DNA of 64,000 bases from Methanarcanum sp963640855 (GCA_963640855.1 CAVIAJ010000001.1:1-64000), one strand, 5' to 3'; positions 25,028 through 34,829 are shown, counted from the stretch's first letter. The notes: a model not told the origin generated them from the letters alone. Made by a program: numbers and translations.

Positions 25028-26561
25028 CAACGATAATCAGCGCCACAAATGCCAATACGACATAGGTAACCGACATACCGATTCTGTCTACGAGTGCTTC
25101 CCTCTTCTCTTCATTCTTCATTCCTAATTTTTCAAAGAGGAAACTCAGTCCGCCCATGAAGAGGAAACCTCCGTCGAACGGTACTGCGGGAAGAGCATTC
25201 GTTATACCGAGGACCATATTGAGCCAGAATACCCAGAACAGGATACTTATGCCGAACCAGAACAGATTGTCGGGGACACCTTCGCTGTGGTACCACCAGT
25301 GTGTCGATTCGGGAACGGGTGAGTATCCGCTGAATGCATTTCCGATGAAGGACAGAAGTCCGCTGTATTTCTCGGAGAATGTAGTCTTGCCGTAGAATGG
25401 ATCTACACCTGCACTTACCATTGTATTCGGAGTAGTGAACCCTAAACCGGATGTGTTTACGGTTATTCCGAGATATCCGATGCCGTTCTTTTCACCGAGC
25501 GTAACATTACTCGTAACAAGTTCACCCAATGCGGAATCGCTGTACGAGTACCATTTGATATTCACGGTTTCACCCGGGCTCGTTTTACTCATAATATCGG
25601 TAAAAGAAGAATTCGAACCGATGATGTGTTCCGTTCCGTCGGATGTTGTGATACTGTACAGCATCGTATTGCTTTTCATATAACCGTGGGCGGCCGGCGA
25701 ACCTGTGACTACTTTGTAAACATAAGTTCCCAGGATAACATTCTTCTCGGAAATCTCGCCTTTGTAATTGTATTTCACAGAATATTCTTTACATTCCGTG
25801 ATGCTGTTCACAAATTCACTCAGCGAACCGACATCATTTCCGTCGACTGACATTATGATAGCGGTACTCGGTATTCCGGAATCGTATCCCGGCGACGATT
25901 CGACAGTACCGTAGACTGCGGGACTGTCGCCGTAGTCGCTTGTAAGTCCGCAGGTCATACCTCCGAGCATGAGTCCGAACGCAAGCAATGCAACGAAGAA
26001 GTTGGTAGTGATACCTGCGGCATAAAGATCCATCCTGGCTCTTCTGCTGCATTTGCTGACCTGTTCTTCATTCGGTCTGACGAATGCTCCCAAAGGTACA
26101 ACACAGTGGATTACACCCGTGTTCTCGACTTCCATGTCATTCGCTTTGGTCTGAATACCGTGTGCGGTTTCATGGACAACCATGGCAATAATCAATCCGA
26201 CCCACCCGTAGAACAGCGGGAGTGCGGGGTTGATTCCGGGGATCGCAAGGACATATGTCACTCCGAGACCTGCTGTACCCCCCATTTTGGGAATAATCAT
26301 CATGTCAAGTACGAGAATCGAAATCATTCCGATCATAAGAATCGCGGTAACAATCCACGAAACCACTCCGCAGACTCTCCAGAAACGTTTGTATTTCCCG
26401 AGACGGGTCATCAGATTGATTCCCCATTTCGTGTTGAGCATGATAAGGACACTCGATGTGACCAATCCGTGCTCTTTGCACCATTTACTTTTCTTAACGA
26501 TAAAGTATGTCGGCACATAGATAATGAGCAGGACAATCAATGCTAGCAACTGCGGATCCAT
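25014..26561 (-). CDS. Site-2 protease family (M50) intramembrane metalloprotease with PDZ-like insert
   Basis: 515 residues. The zinc site HETAH sits in VVHETAHGIQTKAND (about residues 126-131) within a membrane helix, and the second motif is NALPAVPFDGGFLF (about 456-469) with the third metal ligand Asp. Between them lies a PDZ-like extracytoplasmic segment (about 210-380, with SPGYDSGIPSTAIIMSVDGN). Such enzymes cleave membrane-anchored regulators or signal-peptide remnants. The substrate is unknown. Confidence 0.9.
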   Translation of the reverse strand: MDPQLLALIVLLIIYVPTYFIVKKSKWCKEHGLVTSSVLIMLNTKWGINLMTRLGKYKRFWRVCGVVSWIVTAILMIGMISILVLDMMIIPKMGGTAGLGVTYVLAIPGINPALPLFYGWVGLIIAMVVHETAHGIQTKANDMEVENTGVIHCVVPLGAFVRPNEEQVSKCSRRARMDLYAAGITTNFFVALLAFGLMLGGMTCGLTSDYGDSPAVYGTVESSPGYDSGIPSTAIIMSVDGNDVGSLSEFVNSITECKEYSVKYNYKGEISEKNVILGTYVYKVVTGSPAAHGYMKSNTMLYSITTSDGTEHIIGSNSSFTDIMSKTSPGETVNIKWYSYSDSALGELVTSNVTLGEKNGIGYLGITVNTSGLGFTTPNTMVSAGVDPFYGKTTFSEKYSGLLSFIGNAFSGYSPVPESTHWWYHSEGVPDNLFWFGISILFWVFWLNMVLGITNALPAVPFDGGFLFMGGLSFLFEKLGMKNEEKREALVDRIGMSVTYVVLAFVALIIVVMVI

Positions 26562-26663
26562 GAATAACAGTACACTGAAACAGACGGTACTATTTTTATT
26601 CTACCTAGATAACCGCGCGTAAAGAGAGTTTTGTTTTAGTAGTAGGAATGCATAGACGGATAT

Positions 26664-27638
26664 ATGGAACTAGATGGCATTGTCAAAGCGATAAGAGAGT
26701 TCCCCGGCATTACGAGAAAGAAAACCATTCAGGATGTTGTAAGATTCCTTCCTACAGACACGTTTGCGAATGTGTACGCTTCGGAGGGAGAGGATGCGGC
26801 CGCCATCGAGTTCGGTGACAACTATCTGCTTTTCGCTGCAGACGGTATTATGGAATCGCTTCTCAAGACCAATCCTTATTACGCGGGTTATTTCGCGGTA
26901 TTGGTCAACGTGAACGATATCGCCGCCATGGGCGGTAAGGCATTGGCTATGGTCGATGTCATTTCCGTGAAAAACGATAAAATCTGTTCACAGATGCTGA
27001 AAGGTATGGAGCGTGCGGTTAAGAAGTTCGACGTTCCTATTGTCGGAGGACACACACATCCCGACTGTATGTATCATGCAATCGACATCTCCATCGTCGG
27101 ATCGGTTCCTAAGGATCAGGTTATTCTCAGCAGTACCGCCGAAGACGGCGACGATATTGTGTTTGTCATAGATACCGACGGATTCTATCCTCCGGATTTG
27201 GCATATGCATGGGATACAACCACGAACAAAGACGATAAGATCGTTCAGGATCAGATGGATGCTATGTGTAGCGTAGCATCCGAGAAACTGGCACATGCTG
27301 CCAAGGATATGAGCAATCCCGGCTGTATCGGTACTATGGGGATGCTTCTCGAGACATCGTCAATGGGCGGAATCATCGACGTAGATAAGATTCCCAAGCC
27401 CGAAGGTGTCGATATGATTCAGTGGGTTCTCTCATATCAGGGATGCGGATTTACATTCTCCTGTGCGCCCGAAAACTCACAGCGCATTATCGATCTTTTT
27501 GCGAAAGTAGGATGTGATGGTGCGGTTGTAGGAAAAGTCGATTCTTCCCGTATTCTCAGACTGAAATCGGGTTCCGATGAGAAAGTACTTTTCGACTTCA
27601 ACAAAGATATCATCACGGGATGCAGACCCAAAGAATGA
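26664..27638 (+). CDS. Methanogenesis marker protein 2 (AIR synthase-related)
   Basis: 324 residues, PurM/SelD/ThiL/HypE-like ATP-binding fold. FAADGIMESLL and VNVNDIAAMGGKALAMVDVIS are the nucleotide/metal loops, and VGGHTHPD is characteristic. The family is confined to methanogens and is one of the conserved marker proteins of unknown function, probably in maturation or cofactor chemistry. The gene is single, convergent with the SRP RNA gene. Confidence 0.85.
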   Translation: MELDGIVKAIREFPGITRKKTIQDVVRFLPTDTFANVYASEGEDAAAIEFGDNYLLFAADGIMESLLKTNPYYAGYFAVLVNVNDIAAMGGKALAMVDVISVKNDKICSQMLKGMERAVKKFDVPIVGGHTHPDCMYHAIDISIVGSVPKDQVILSSTAEDGDDIVFVIDTDGFYPPDLAYAWDTTTNKDDKIVQDQMDAMCSVASEKLAHAAKDMSNPGCIGTMGMLLETSSMGGIIDVDKIPKPEGVDMIQWVLSYQGCGFTFSCAPENSQRIIDLFAKVGCDGAVVGKVDSSRILRLKSGSDEKVLFDFNKDIITGCRPKE

Positions 27639-27645
27639 TTGAAAA

Positions 27646-27954
27646 GTGCCAGGCCACAGGGGTGGACGTCATTTCCACGCCAAGTTTAACACATCGCTTC
27701 TCGACTCCGCTACCCTGCGAACTTCAGTAGTTCAGGGTAAGGCTGCTCCCGTCAGGACCTGACCCGGTTTCCCCGATTGGCATGACCTAGGCCACCCTCC
27801 GGCGGCTTCGGAAATGGACACTGATCCCGCAAGACAGAATCTCATTGTCACTTAGTGGGCTTGAGGTTTCCACGGCGTCGCCCCCTGCTGTCACCTCCGC
27901 GTGTTGACGGTTTCGGTATACAAGGATACGCCAAGCATCCCGGTCAAGCCTAGC
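27646..27954 (-). ncRNA. ffs: Signal recognition particle RNA (archaeal 7S RNA)
   Basis: On the minus strand the SRP54-binding helix 8 is clear: GGTCAGGTCCTGACGGGAGC followed by AGCC, with the GGGTAAGGCT counterpart. The 5' CTAGGC pairs with the 3' GCCTGG to close helix 1. A TATA-like element (plus-strand TGTATTAAATT, 27975-27985) lies about 25 nt upstream of the 5' end, and a U-run (TTTT on the minus strand, 27641-27646) follows the 3' end. Total about 309 nt, normal for archaea. Exact ends are estimates. Confidence 0.9.
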
Positions 27955-28071
27955 AAAAACCCCTAGGCTAGTACTGTATTAAATTGTTTCCCGTCGTTTT
28001 TCCGTAAAAATGGTATAAAGAAGACCCGGGCAGGAGGTCCAGGGCGGTAAATCTGTCTGAATTCGGATTAT

Positions 28072-28353
28072 TTATCCGAACATTCTGTCCGTTTCGACGG
28101 GAATTTCTTCTGCCGAACATTCTTTCAGGAGGTTTTCAACATCCGATTTGCTGATGAAATAGATTGATTTCACGTTGTCCGCGGGGATGTACACACAGTT
28201 TCCTTCGGAAACGATGTGATATTCTCTGAAGTATTTCTTCCTCATACCTTTCTTCACATCTCTTTCGGACCACGCTTTCGTTCCCGAAGGATCTTTCAGA
28301 ACGAATTCGTTTCCGTTATCTCTGCCGAACATAATCGCCATAATTTCGTTCAT
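28072..28353 (-). CDS. Hypothetical protein, 93 residues
   Basis: Not recognised. A small, mixed-charge protein with no Cys pairs or membrane helix; the middle has several basic residues (VKKGMRKKYFREYH) and the C-terminus is acidic. It could start at M1, M5 or M8. The coding call rests on codon usage like its neighbours and an isolated position between the SRP RNA and the symporter unit. A TATA-like run lies upstream on the minus strand. Confidence 0.55.
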   Translation of the reverse strand: MNEIMAIMFGRDNGNEFVLKDPSGTKAWSERDVKKGMRKKYFREYHIVSEGNCVYIPADNVKSIYFISKSDVENLLKECSAEEIPVETDRMFG

Positions 28354-28555
28354 TTCTCTGAAAACTCCGAATATTGTTTCTTTATTTGGTATTATATCGC
28401 CATTGCGATAAAACCGTTCGTAATTTAAGAATTAAAAAATGTTTTTCAAATAACCGACAACATCCAGCATTCTTCGGTCGAAGTGTGATATTTATATATT
28501 ACGTCGCAGTTGGGGTTGATGCCGTGATAGGTGTTAGCACGGCACAAAGGAGAGA

Positions 28556-28672
28556 ATGAGATTGTTCGGAATCACTGACCCTATGATTTGGGCCGCATAT
28601 GCAGCATCGATACTAACTGTGGTATTCTGTTGTGCATACGGTTGGCTTAAGAGAGACGGCGGTGATGAATGA
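28556..28672 (+). CDS. Symporter small accessory protein (38 residues)
   Basis: 38 codons, ATG after an AAAGGAGAGA ribosome-binding site 1-8 nt upstream. The protein starts MRLFGITDPMIWAAYAASI, has one membrane helix (about 11-30) and a short basic/acidic tail (RDGGDE). Its TGA overlaps the symporter ATG (ATGA). Tiny one-helix proteins coupled to sodium:solute symporters are known in archaea and act as presumed stabilising or regulatory subunits. Too short for common gene finders. Confidence 0.85.
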   Translation: MRLFGITDPMIWAAYAASILTVVFCCAYGWLKRDGGDE

Positions 28673-30249
28673 TGGATGCTGCGATATTCTTTATCATGGC
28701 GGGAATCTTCATCGCTGTAACACTGATCTTGGGTCTCTTCGCTTATAGGCGTGTAAAGGGTTCCGATGAATTTCTGCTGGGTGACAGAAACACACATCCC
28801 GTTGTTCTTGCGCTGTCATACGGCGCTACTTTTCTAAGTGCATCCGCCATTGTAGGATTCGGAGGACAGTCTGCAAAATACGGACTGTCGATGATTTGGC
28901 TTGTATTTCTCAATCTGTTCTTAGGACTTGCCGTTGCCTTCATTGTGTTCGGTAAGCCTACTAGGAAACTCGGTGCAAAACTGGGTGCATTTACTTTCGC
29001 GGATTTTCTCGGTAAGAGATTCAAATCAACTTCTATCAGAACATTTACGGCAGTTATCGTTCTTATCGGAATGCCGATTTACTGCGCAGCCGTTCTTCTC
29101 GGAGGGGTGAATTTCCTCGATGTTATGCTGAATGTCGACAGGAACACCGTTCTTCTGATTTTCGCAATCATCACCGGAATCTACGTCGTGTACGGAGGTC
29201 TCATAGCCGTGTTGTACAACGACGCACTTCAGGCCGGTATTATGTTTGTCGGTATGATTGTAATCTTTGTGTTCGCTTTGGTTACATTCGGAGGCATCGA
29301 CGGCGATTTTACATCCGTATGGAATACCGCAATAGCATCTTCCGACAAACTTCAGCTTCTGTCGGAACAGGGACTTACAGGATGGGGTGCGATGCCCGAA
29401 ACCGGTTCGCAGGTTTGGCTTACCGTCGTTACGACATTCCTCATGGGCGTAGGCATTGGTGCACTGGCACAGCCTCAGTTGGTCATCAGATTTATGACTG
29501 CCAAAGACGACAGGGCAATGTCAAGATCGCTGATAATCGGAAGTATCTTCATGATTGTCATCGTCGGAAGCGCATACACAATAGGTGCATTCTCCAACCT
29601 GTTCTTCTTCGACAGACACGGAGAGATTGCAATCGATTACGTTCAGAATGTGGATATGATTATTCCCACATTCATCGTGGAACTGTTTGAAAACGTCACA
29701 TTCGGAGATGTTTTTGTTTCACTGTTTGTTCTTGCACTGCTCTGTGCTTCAATCAGTACCATGAGCGCACTGCTTCATGTAATGGGTTCCTCGGGCGGAT
29801 ACGATTTGGCTACAGTCCTTGCAAGGAAGAAAGGATTGGTCGAGAAGGACAAAGACTACAGATCTCTCAGGCTTAACAGAGCCGTTACCGCAGTCATGCT
29901 CATTGTCGTCGTGATATTGGCATACCTCATGCCCTCGAATATTATTGCAAAGGCAACATCAATCTTCATGGGCCTTATGGCGGCAACACTGCTTCCCGCA
30001 TATGTCTATGCATTATACTCCAAAGGAGAGCCGGATAAGAATGCGGCGATAATCAGTATCGCAGTCGGTGCAATCGTGTGGGTGGTTTGGGGATTCTTCG
30101 TTTCCTCGTCTATTGCAACAGTCATCGGAACACCGATGTTGGATATGGGAATGTGGAACTACGTCGATCCTCTCGTGATTGCGCTTCCTCTGTCTGCGAT
30201 TGCATTGTTCATCGTGACGAAAATCAAAAAGAATCCCGTCACGGAATGA
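28669..30249 (+). CDS. Sodium:solute symporter (SSS family)
   Basis: 526 residues, about 13 membrane helices. SSS features: GDRNTHPVVLALSYGATFLSAS in TM1-2, GANFL-like GGVNFLDVML, and the VYGGLIAVLYNDALQAGIMF segment of TM5. Substrate not determinable (acetate, amino acids, pantothenate or similar). Starts within the stop codon of the small accessory protein; a hairpin terminator follows the gene. Confidence 0.9.
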   Translation: MMDAAIFFIMAGIFIAVTLILGLFAYRRVKGSDEFLLGDRNTHPVVLALSYGATFLSASAIVGFGGQSAKYGLSMIWLVFLNLFLGLAVAFIVFGKPTRKLGAKLGAFTFADFLGKRFKSTSIRTFTAVIVLIGMPIYCAAVLLGGVNFLDVMLNVDRNTVLLIFAIITGIYVVYGGLIAVLYNDALQAGIMFVGMIVIFVFALVTFGGIDGDFTSVWNTAIASSDKLQLLSEQGLTGWGAMPETGSQVWLTVVTTFLMGVGIGALAQPQLVIRFMTAKDDRAMSRSLIIGSIFMIVIVGSAYTIGAFSNLFFFDRHGEIAIDYVQNVDMIIPTFIVELFENVTFGDVFVSLFVLALLCASISTMSALLHVMGSSGGYDLATVLARKKGLVEKDKDYRSLRLNRAVTAVMLIVVVILAYLMPSNIIAKATSIFMGLMAATLLPAYVYALYSKGEPDKNAAIISIAVGAIVWVVWGFFVSSSIATVIGTPMLDMGMWNYVDPLVIALPLSAIALFIVTKIKKNPVTE

Positions 30250-30261
30250 AAACATATTTCT

Positions 30262-30291
30262 GCGGCACCCGGAACGGCAAACGGGTGCCGC
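30262..30291 (+). terminator. Hairpin terminator of the symporter
   Basis: GCGGCACCCG-10 nt-CGGGTGCCGC, a perfect 10-bp stem 12 nt after the symporter stop codon. Confidence 0.75.
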
Positions 30292-30376
30292 ATTTACCTT
30301 CTCTCAGGAATTATTATGTTATTACTGCGCGCGTTACGGGGTAGTTTCATAAGCAGGAAGTAGTTACGGTGTGAAT

Positions 30377-32113
30377 ATGGAAGAGTTCGAATTCCTTGTG
30401 AACATGACAGTCATGCTGCTGAGCGCAGGTATTTGTTCTATCATTTTCAACAAGCTGAAGATGCCGCCTATCATAGGATACCTGCTTGCCGGTATTCTGA
30501 TAATCAACGTCTTCGAAGGACCGATGGAGATGGAGATGAATAAGGAGATTATCGACAATCTCTCGCATCTCGGATTGGTCATGTTGATGTTCGGTATAGG
30601 AATGGAACTCGATATCAACAAACTGAAGAATGACGGTAAATTTGCGATTACGGTTGCCGTTGTCCAACTTCCGCTGATGGTGATGATCGGTTATATGGGA
30701 GGTTCTTTCCTCGGTCTTTCGCCGTCTGCATCGATAGCACTCGGTGCAATTATCTCAGGCTCTTCCACAGCAGTCGTCGCCGAAGTACTGAAGATGCAGA
30801 AACGTATTTCCAAGGAAACGGCCGAGACACTCATTTTGGTAACAATTATGGAGGATATCGGACAGGTTATCATTCTGTCTATGGTGACACCGATCTTCGC
30901 GGGAAGTACCATGGGTATGTCCGAAATGATTGCATTGATTCTGAAGATCATCGTGTTCATGATTGTTATCATACTTTTGGGTGTGAAATTCGTTCCCCGT
31001 ATCCTCGATTGGATCGGAGACAACACATCGCAGGAAGTGCTGTTGATTGCATCCATCGGATTATGTTTCGGAATGGCATACCTCTCGCACCTTATCGGAC
31101 TCTCTATGGCGGTAGGTGCATTCCTTATGGGTGTCACCCTTTCGAAATCCAAGTTCAAGATGAACCTCTTCGAGAAAGTCGAACCGATGAAAGAGCTGTT
31201 CATGTCCGTGTTCTTCATTTCAATCGGAATGAAGGTGAACGTCGTCGAATTCATGGACAATTTCGGACTTGCCGTCGTTATCGTCTGCATATTCATGGTA
31301 GGTAAATTCTTCACGGTCTTCCTCGGTTATTTCATCGGTAACAAAGGATTCACCGAATGTTTTGCATGTTCCATCTCACTTATGGCTATGGGAGAGTTTG
31401 CATTCATCATCGCGGGCGAAGCCCTGAAGATGAATGTCATCACCAGCGGTTTCTATTCCGCAGTTATCGGAGCTTCATTGATTTCGATGATTGTACTGCC
31501 TTTGATCTCAAGGTACACGTTCAAAGTGGTGGACAGGGTCGAGGAGAAGGAGCCGAGAATACTGTATCATATAGGCAATTGGCTGCTGAATACGCGTGAG
31601 CGTCTGAACAGACAGCTCGAAAACGCCGATATCGGAAACAGAATCCGCAGCAACATCTACACAGTGTACGGATCGGTTATTCTGATTATCGTGGTTGAGA
31701 TTGTGTTCACATCATTCATGGATTTCATTCTCGATCAGATCAAATCGTTCCTCGGATGTGATGCAAACATAGCATTCCTCATCCTTATCCTGATGAATCT
31801 CACTGCATTGTTCTCGCCTACGTTCTTCCTTGTCAGAAGTGTCAAAGGAATCAACAAGGTGCTGATCGAGGCAAGCGAAAGGAACGGAACGGACAGAGAC
31901 AGAATCTACTACGGAATCCTTCAGTTCAGTACACTCGCATTTGTGTTCCTGATTGATCTCATCATAATGCTGTTGGTTCCCGGACCCTTCGGATACTATT
32001 ATCTGATCAGCATATTGCCGGCAATCCTTGTATTGCTGTTTGTTTACTTCATATACATGAGGTACAAATCGAGGAAGGGCGAGGATGTATTCGACGAAGG
32101 ATTCAAGAAATAA
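30377..32113 (+). CDS. Cation:proton antiporter (CPA2/KefB-like)
   Basis: 578 residues from ATG at 30377 with GGTGTGA just upstream; GTG at 30371 is the alternative. About 12 helices in the first 390 residues, with the CPA2 signature GYLLAGILI, LGLVMLMFGIGMELD and the GAIISGSSTAVVAEVLK segment. The C-terminal 180 residues add a cytoplasmic linker and further membrane helices rather than a TrkA-N/RCK domain. Probably Na+ or K+ for H+ exchange. Confidence 0.88.
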   Translation: MEEFEFLVNMTVMLLSAGICSIIFNKLKMPPIIGYLLAGILIINVFEGPMEMEMNKEIIDNLSHLGLVMLMFGIGMELDINKLKNDGKFAITVAVVQLPLMVMIGYMGGSFLGLSPSASIALGAIISGSSTAVVAEVLKMQKRISKETAETLILVTIMEDIGQVIILSMVTPIFAGSTMGMSEMIALILKIIVFMIVIILLGVKFVPRILDWIGDNTSQEVLLIASIGLCFGMAYLSHLIGLSMAVGAFLMGVTLSKSKFKMNLFEKVEPMKELFMSVFFISIGMKVNVVEFMDNFGLAVVIVCIFMVGKFFTVFLGYFIGNKGFTECFACSISLMAMGEFAFIIAGEALKMNVITSGFYSAVIGASLISMIVLPLISRYTFKVVDRVEEKEPRILYHIGNWLLNTRERLNRQLENADIGNRIRSNIYTVYGSVILIIVVEIVFTSFMDFILDQIKSFLGCDANIAFLILILMNLTALFSPTFFLVRSVKGINKVLIEASERNGTDRDRIYYGILQFSTLAFVFLIDLIIMLLVPGPFGYYYLISILPAILVLLFVYFIYMRYKSRKGEDVFDEGFKK

Positions 32114-32134
32114 TCCTTTTCAGAGGTGTCCGTT

Positions 32135-32878
32135 ATGTCTCTGTTCGGCAGGATGAGCGAATACGAGAAAGACCTCAGGAAAAGGTCCGATGACGCTGAT
32201 GTCGACGCAACAATTCAGTTGTTTCTCGATTACGCCCACGGTACCAACGGTATAAAGGCCAACGAACAGATTGCAATCAAATGGCTGAACAGGGCACTGG
32301 AAGCGGGCGATGCAAGAGCGATGGGTTACAAAGGAATTCTTCTTCACAAACAGAAGAAATACGTCCCTGCAGCGGAAATGCTCACGAAGGCTTATGAGAA
32401 CGGTTTCAAAGACGTCGCTTTCACTCTTTATATGTATTACAGCGAGAAGCCCCTTCTCAACGAAGAAGAAGCAACACGTTGGCTGATTATTTCCGCCAAC
32501 GACACCCAGTCTCCGGGTGCACAGATCAAGGCAGGAAACAGATTCCTTCTCGGAAAAGGCGTAAAAGCAGATCTTGTCACGGGAAAACAGTGGATAGACA
32601 AAGCATTCACCAATCCCAAAGCCGATAACAACGACAAAGCGGAATGCTGCGGATCATATGGTTACATCCACCAGGAGAAGGGAGAAACACAGAAAGCAAA
32701 GGAATTCTACCTTAAGGCTGTCGATATGGGCAGATTTGAGTATTCCTTCCTTTTGGGAACACTTTACGAAAAAGAGGGAAACACGGAGAAGGCACTCGAA
32801 TATTACGGATTCGGTGCCGACCGTAAAATTCCCGCATGTAGAGATGCACTTAAGAGACTGAAAAAGTCTCTTAAGTGA
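32135..32878 (+). CDS. Sel1-like/TPR repeat protein
   Basis: 247 residues from ATG at 32135 (GAGGTG ribosome-binding site 9 nt before). Repeating alpha-helical units such as AIKWLNRALEAGDARAMGYKG, GAQIKAGNRFLLGKGVKADL and ALEYYGFGADRKIPACRDAL match Sel1-like repeats, which usually serve as protein-protein scaffolds. No signal peptide. It follows the antiporter by about 20 nt and may share its transcript. Confidence 0.8.
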   Translation: MSLFGRMSEYEKDLRKRSDDADVDATIQLFLDYAHGTNGIKANEQIAIKWLNRALEAGDARAMGYKGILLHKQKKYVPAAEMLTKAYENGFKDVAFTLYMYYSEKPLLNEEEATRWLIISANDTQSPGAQIKAGNRFLLGKGVKADLVTGKQWIDKAFTNPKADNNDKAECCGSYGYIHQEKGETQKAKEFYLKAVDMGRFEYSFLLGTLYEKEGNTEKALEYYGFGADRKIPACRDALKRLKKSLK

Positions 32879-32879
32879 A

Positions 32880-34181
32880 TCATTCATACGATCTGTTGTC
32901 GATGACGTGTTTCGATTTTCCTTCGAATCTCTGAAGTGTCTTGGGGAGTGCGAGTTTCACATCCGCCTTGATGTTAAGCACTTCTTTGAGTCTTGCATCG
33001 AGTTTCTTTGTCATCTTTGCGAGTTCCGTGGTATCGTCGGTGAGAGAGTTCTCGTTGAGTTCCACTTCCACAAGCATGTGATCGGAGTAGTTCTTGTTGT
33101 CCAACGTTATCATATAGAACGGGCTGAGGAAAGGCATCTCGCCGATAACCGCTTCAATCTGAGATGGGAACACATTGATTCCTTTCACGACAAGCATATC
33201 GTCGGATCTTCCGGTAATTCTGTCCAACCTGGGGTGTGTTCTGCCGCATTTGCATTTTTCCCATGTAATCGAAGAAATATCTCCGATTCTGTATCTTATC
33301 AGCGGGAATGCTTCTTTCCTGAGCATTGTGACAACGACATTTCCTTTCTGTCCGTCGGGAACGGGGTTGCCTTCATCGTCGAGAATTTCAATCAGTGCCA
33401 GATCGGCCCAGATGTGAACTCCGCACTGTTCTGTGCATTCAAGGAACATAGGGCCGTAGAACTCGGATGCACCGTAACAGTTGTGAACACGGATTCCCGT
33501 TCTGTCCTGGAGTTTCTTTCTCATAGATTCGGACCAGGGCTCTCCGCCTGCGATGGCCATCTTCAGTTTTGTATCCTTTCTTATGTCGATTCCTCTTTCG
33601 TCGCATGTGTCTGCGATGTGGAAGAGGTATGATGGTGTTCCCGCAATCGTCGTAACGGGAAGATCGCACATAAGATCGATCTGACGGTTGGTGTTTCCGG
33701 TGCTTATGGGCAATACAGTGGCACCCAACCTTGTCGCTGCATCGTGAACTCCGATACCGCCGGTAAAAAGACCGTATCCGTGTGCGTTCTGCAGCATATC
33801 TTTTTTCGACATACCGAATGAGACCATTCCCCTGTCGAGTGATTCCGCCCAGTTTTCAAGATCGTTCGCAGTATATCCTACGACAGTGGGTTTACCGGTA
33901 GTACCCGATGAAACATGAATTCTGACCAAATCCTCATAAGGTCTGACGAAGAGTTTGTCGGGATAGTTGTCTCTGAGATCCGTTTTTTTCATGAACGGAA
34001 GTTTTCTGATGTCGTCGAGGGTTTTGATATTCTCGGGTTTGACACCTGCGGTATCCATCTTCGCACGATAAAAGGCCGAATCCCTGTATGTGTTCTTGAT
34101 AAGATTCTGCAGGAGTTCAAGCTGCATCGCCTTAAGGTCTTCCGCAGGCATGGTTTCGATCTTCTCGTTCCAGTATGTCAT
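32880..34181 (-). CDS. paaK: Phenylacetate-CoA ligase family protein (PaaK), copy 1
   Basis: 433 residues, normal. Nucleotide loop IHVSSGTTGKPTVVGYT, the NCYGASEFYGP adenine site and the C-terminal GRSDDMLVVKGINVFPSQIE hinge. Adenylates aryl acids and forms CoA thioesters. In methanogens such ligases feed IorAB (13.1 kb here) to make aromatic amino acids from environmental aryl acids. About half-identical by eye to the copy at 41479. Four Cys (CKCGR and upstream C) may bind zinc. Confidence 0.9.
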   Translation of the reverse strand: MTYWNEKIETMPAEDLKAMQLELLQNLIKNTYRDSAFYRAKMDTAGVKPENIKTLDDIRKLPFMKKTDLRDNYPDKLFVRPYEDLVRIHVSSGTTGKPTVVGYTANDLENWAESLDRGMVSFGMSKKDMLQNAHGYGLFTGGIGVHDAATRLGATVLPISTGNTNRQIDLMCDLPVTTIAGTPSYLFHIADTCDERGIDIRKDTKLKMAIAGGEPWSESMRKKLQDRTGIRVHNCYGASEFYGPMFLECTEQCGVHIWADLALIEILDDEGNPVPDGQKGNVVVTMLRKEAFPLIRYRIGDISSITWEKCKCGRTHPRLDRITGRSDDMLVVKGINVFPSQIEAVIGEMPFLSPFYMITLDNKNYSDHMLVEVELNENSLTDDTTELAKMTKKLDARLKEVLNIKADVKLALPKTLQRFEGKSKHVIDNRSYE

Positions 34182-34199
34182 CTGATCACTCGACCGTGC

Positions 34200-34391
34200 T
34201 AAAATATAACACGGATATTTGGCATAAAGCAGACACCGATATATATTAATCGCTCAGACAGTGAGTAATGAACGGATTATTACTCTGTTTCATTACCGTT
34301 ACAGATGAATTTCACCCGAATAATTTGAAGAAAAAAAAGGAACGGACACAATTCTGTGTCTGTTCCGTTTTAATGATAATTCACTGAATAA
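34200..34391 (-). promoter_or_regulatory. paaK copy 1 promoter region and a hairpin terminator
   Basis: TATA-like elements on the minus strand at plus 34236-34250 (TATATATTAATC) and 34200-34208. An inverted repeat GAGTAAT-9 nt-ATTACTC lies at 34263-34285 upstream, a possible operator. The hairpin GGAACGGACACA...TGTGTCTGTTCC at 34339-34367 is probably the terminator of the methyltransferase remnant or its ancestor. Confidence 0.4.
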
Positions 34392-34751
34392 TCAGTAGAC
34401 GTAACTCTTTGCCGCATTCACAAGAGCTTTGGCGTTGGTCACAGACACATCCCTCGGCAGTTCGCACCCTCCTGCAAGAATGAATCTTCCGTTTTTACCG
34501 GCTTCTTCGATACATCTGAGAGATTCGCTCTTTATGAGTTCCGGTGTTCCGTTCCGAATCACATCGATCGGATGGACATTGCCCATAAGTGTCAGTTTAT
34601 CACCGACGGTTTCTCTTGCTTTGACAAGGTTGAAGGCATGATCTGCCGAAATTATGTTCGCGTCTGTTTCCGTTACGGATTCCATTACAGGTATCGTGTC
34701 GCCGCAGATATGAAGCACCACAGGCAGTTTTGTGTCATCAGGAATTATATG
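34392..34751 (-). pseudogene. Remnant of methylcobamide:CoM methyltransferase (MtaA/MtbA/UroD family)
   Basis: Only the last 120 or so codons of a roughly 340-residue family remain. The frame opens right after an in-frame TAA (34752-34754) and reads PDDTKLPVVLHICGDTIPV, which holds the zinc ligands His and Cys (HICG), then DHAFNLVKARE, LMGNVHPIDVIRNGTP and GGCELPRDV with the third ligand Cys. The N-terminal TIM-barrel half is missing, with only an A-rich stretch upstream. MtaA/MtbA enzymes transfer methyl groups from corrinoid proteins to coenzyme M in methylotrophic methanogenesis. The shortened copy cannot form the barrel. Confidence 0.8.
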
Positions 34752-34786
34752 TTAAAATGTTTGAAAAAAAAAGTGTTCTGCGGCCG

Positions 34787-34829
34787 TTCATGACATCCGA
34801 CTCCGTGAAACGGAGAAAGATGTCATGAA
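34787..34829 (-). terminator. Long hairpin plus U-run terminating the amidohydrolase gene
   Basis: Minus strand: TTCATGACATC / GATGTCATGAA outer stem (11 bp), inner stem CTCCGT-GAA-ACGGAG. It is followed on the minus strand by a T-run (plus A-run at 34764-34772). One of the clearest intrinsic-type terminators in the window. Confidence 0.75.
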
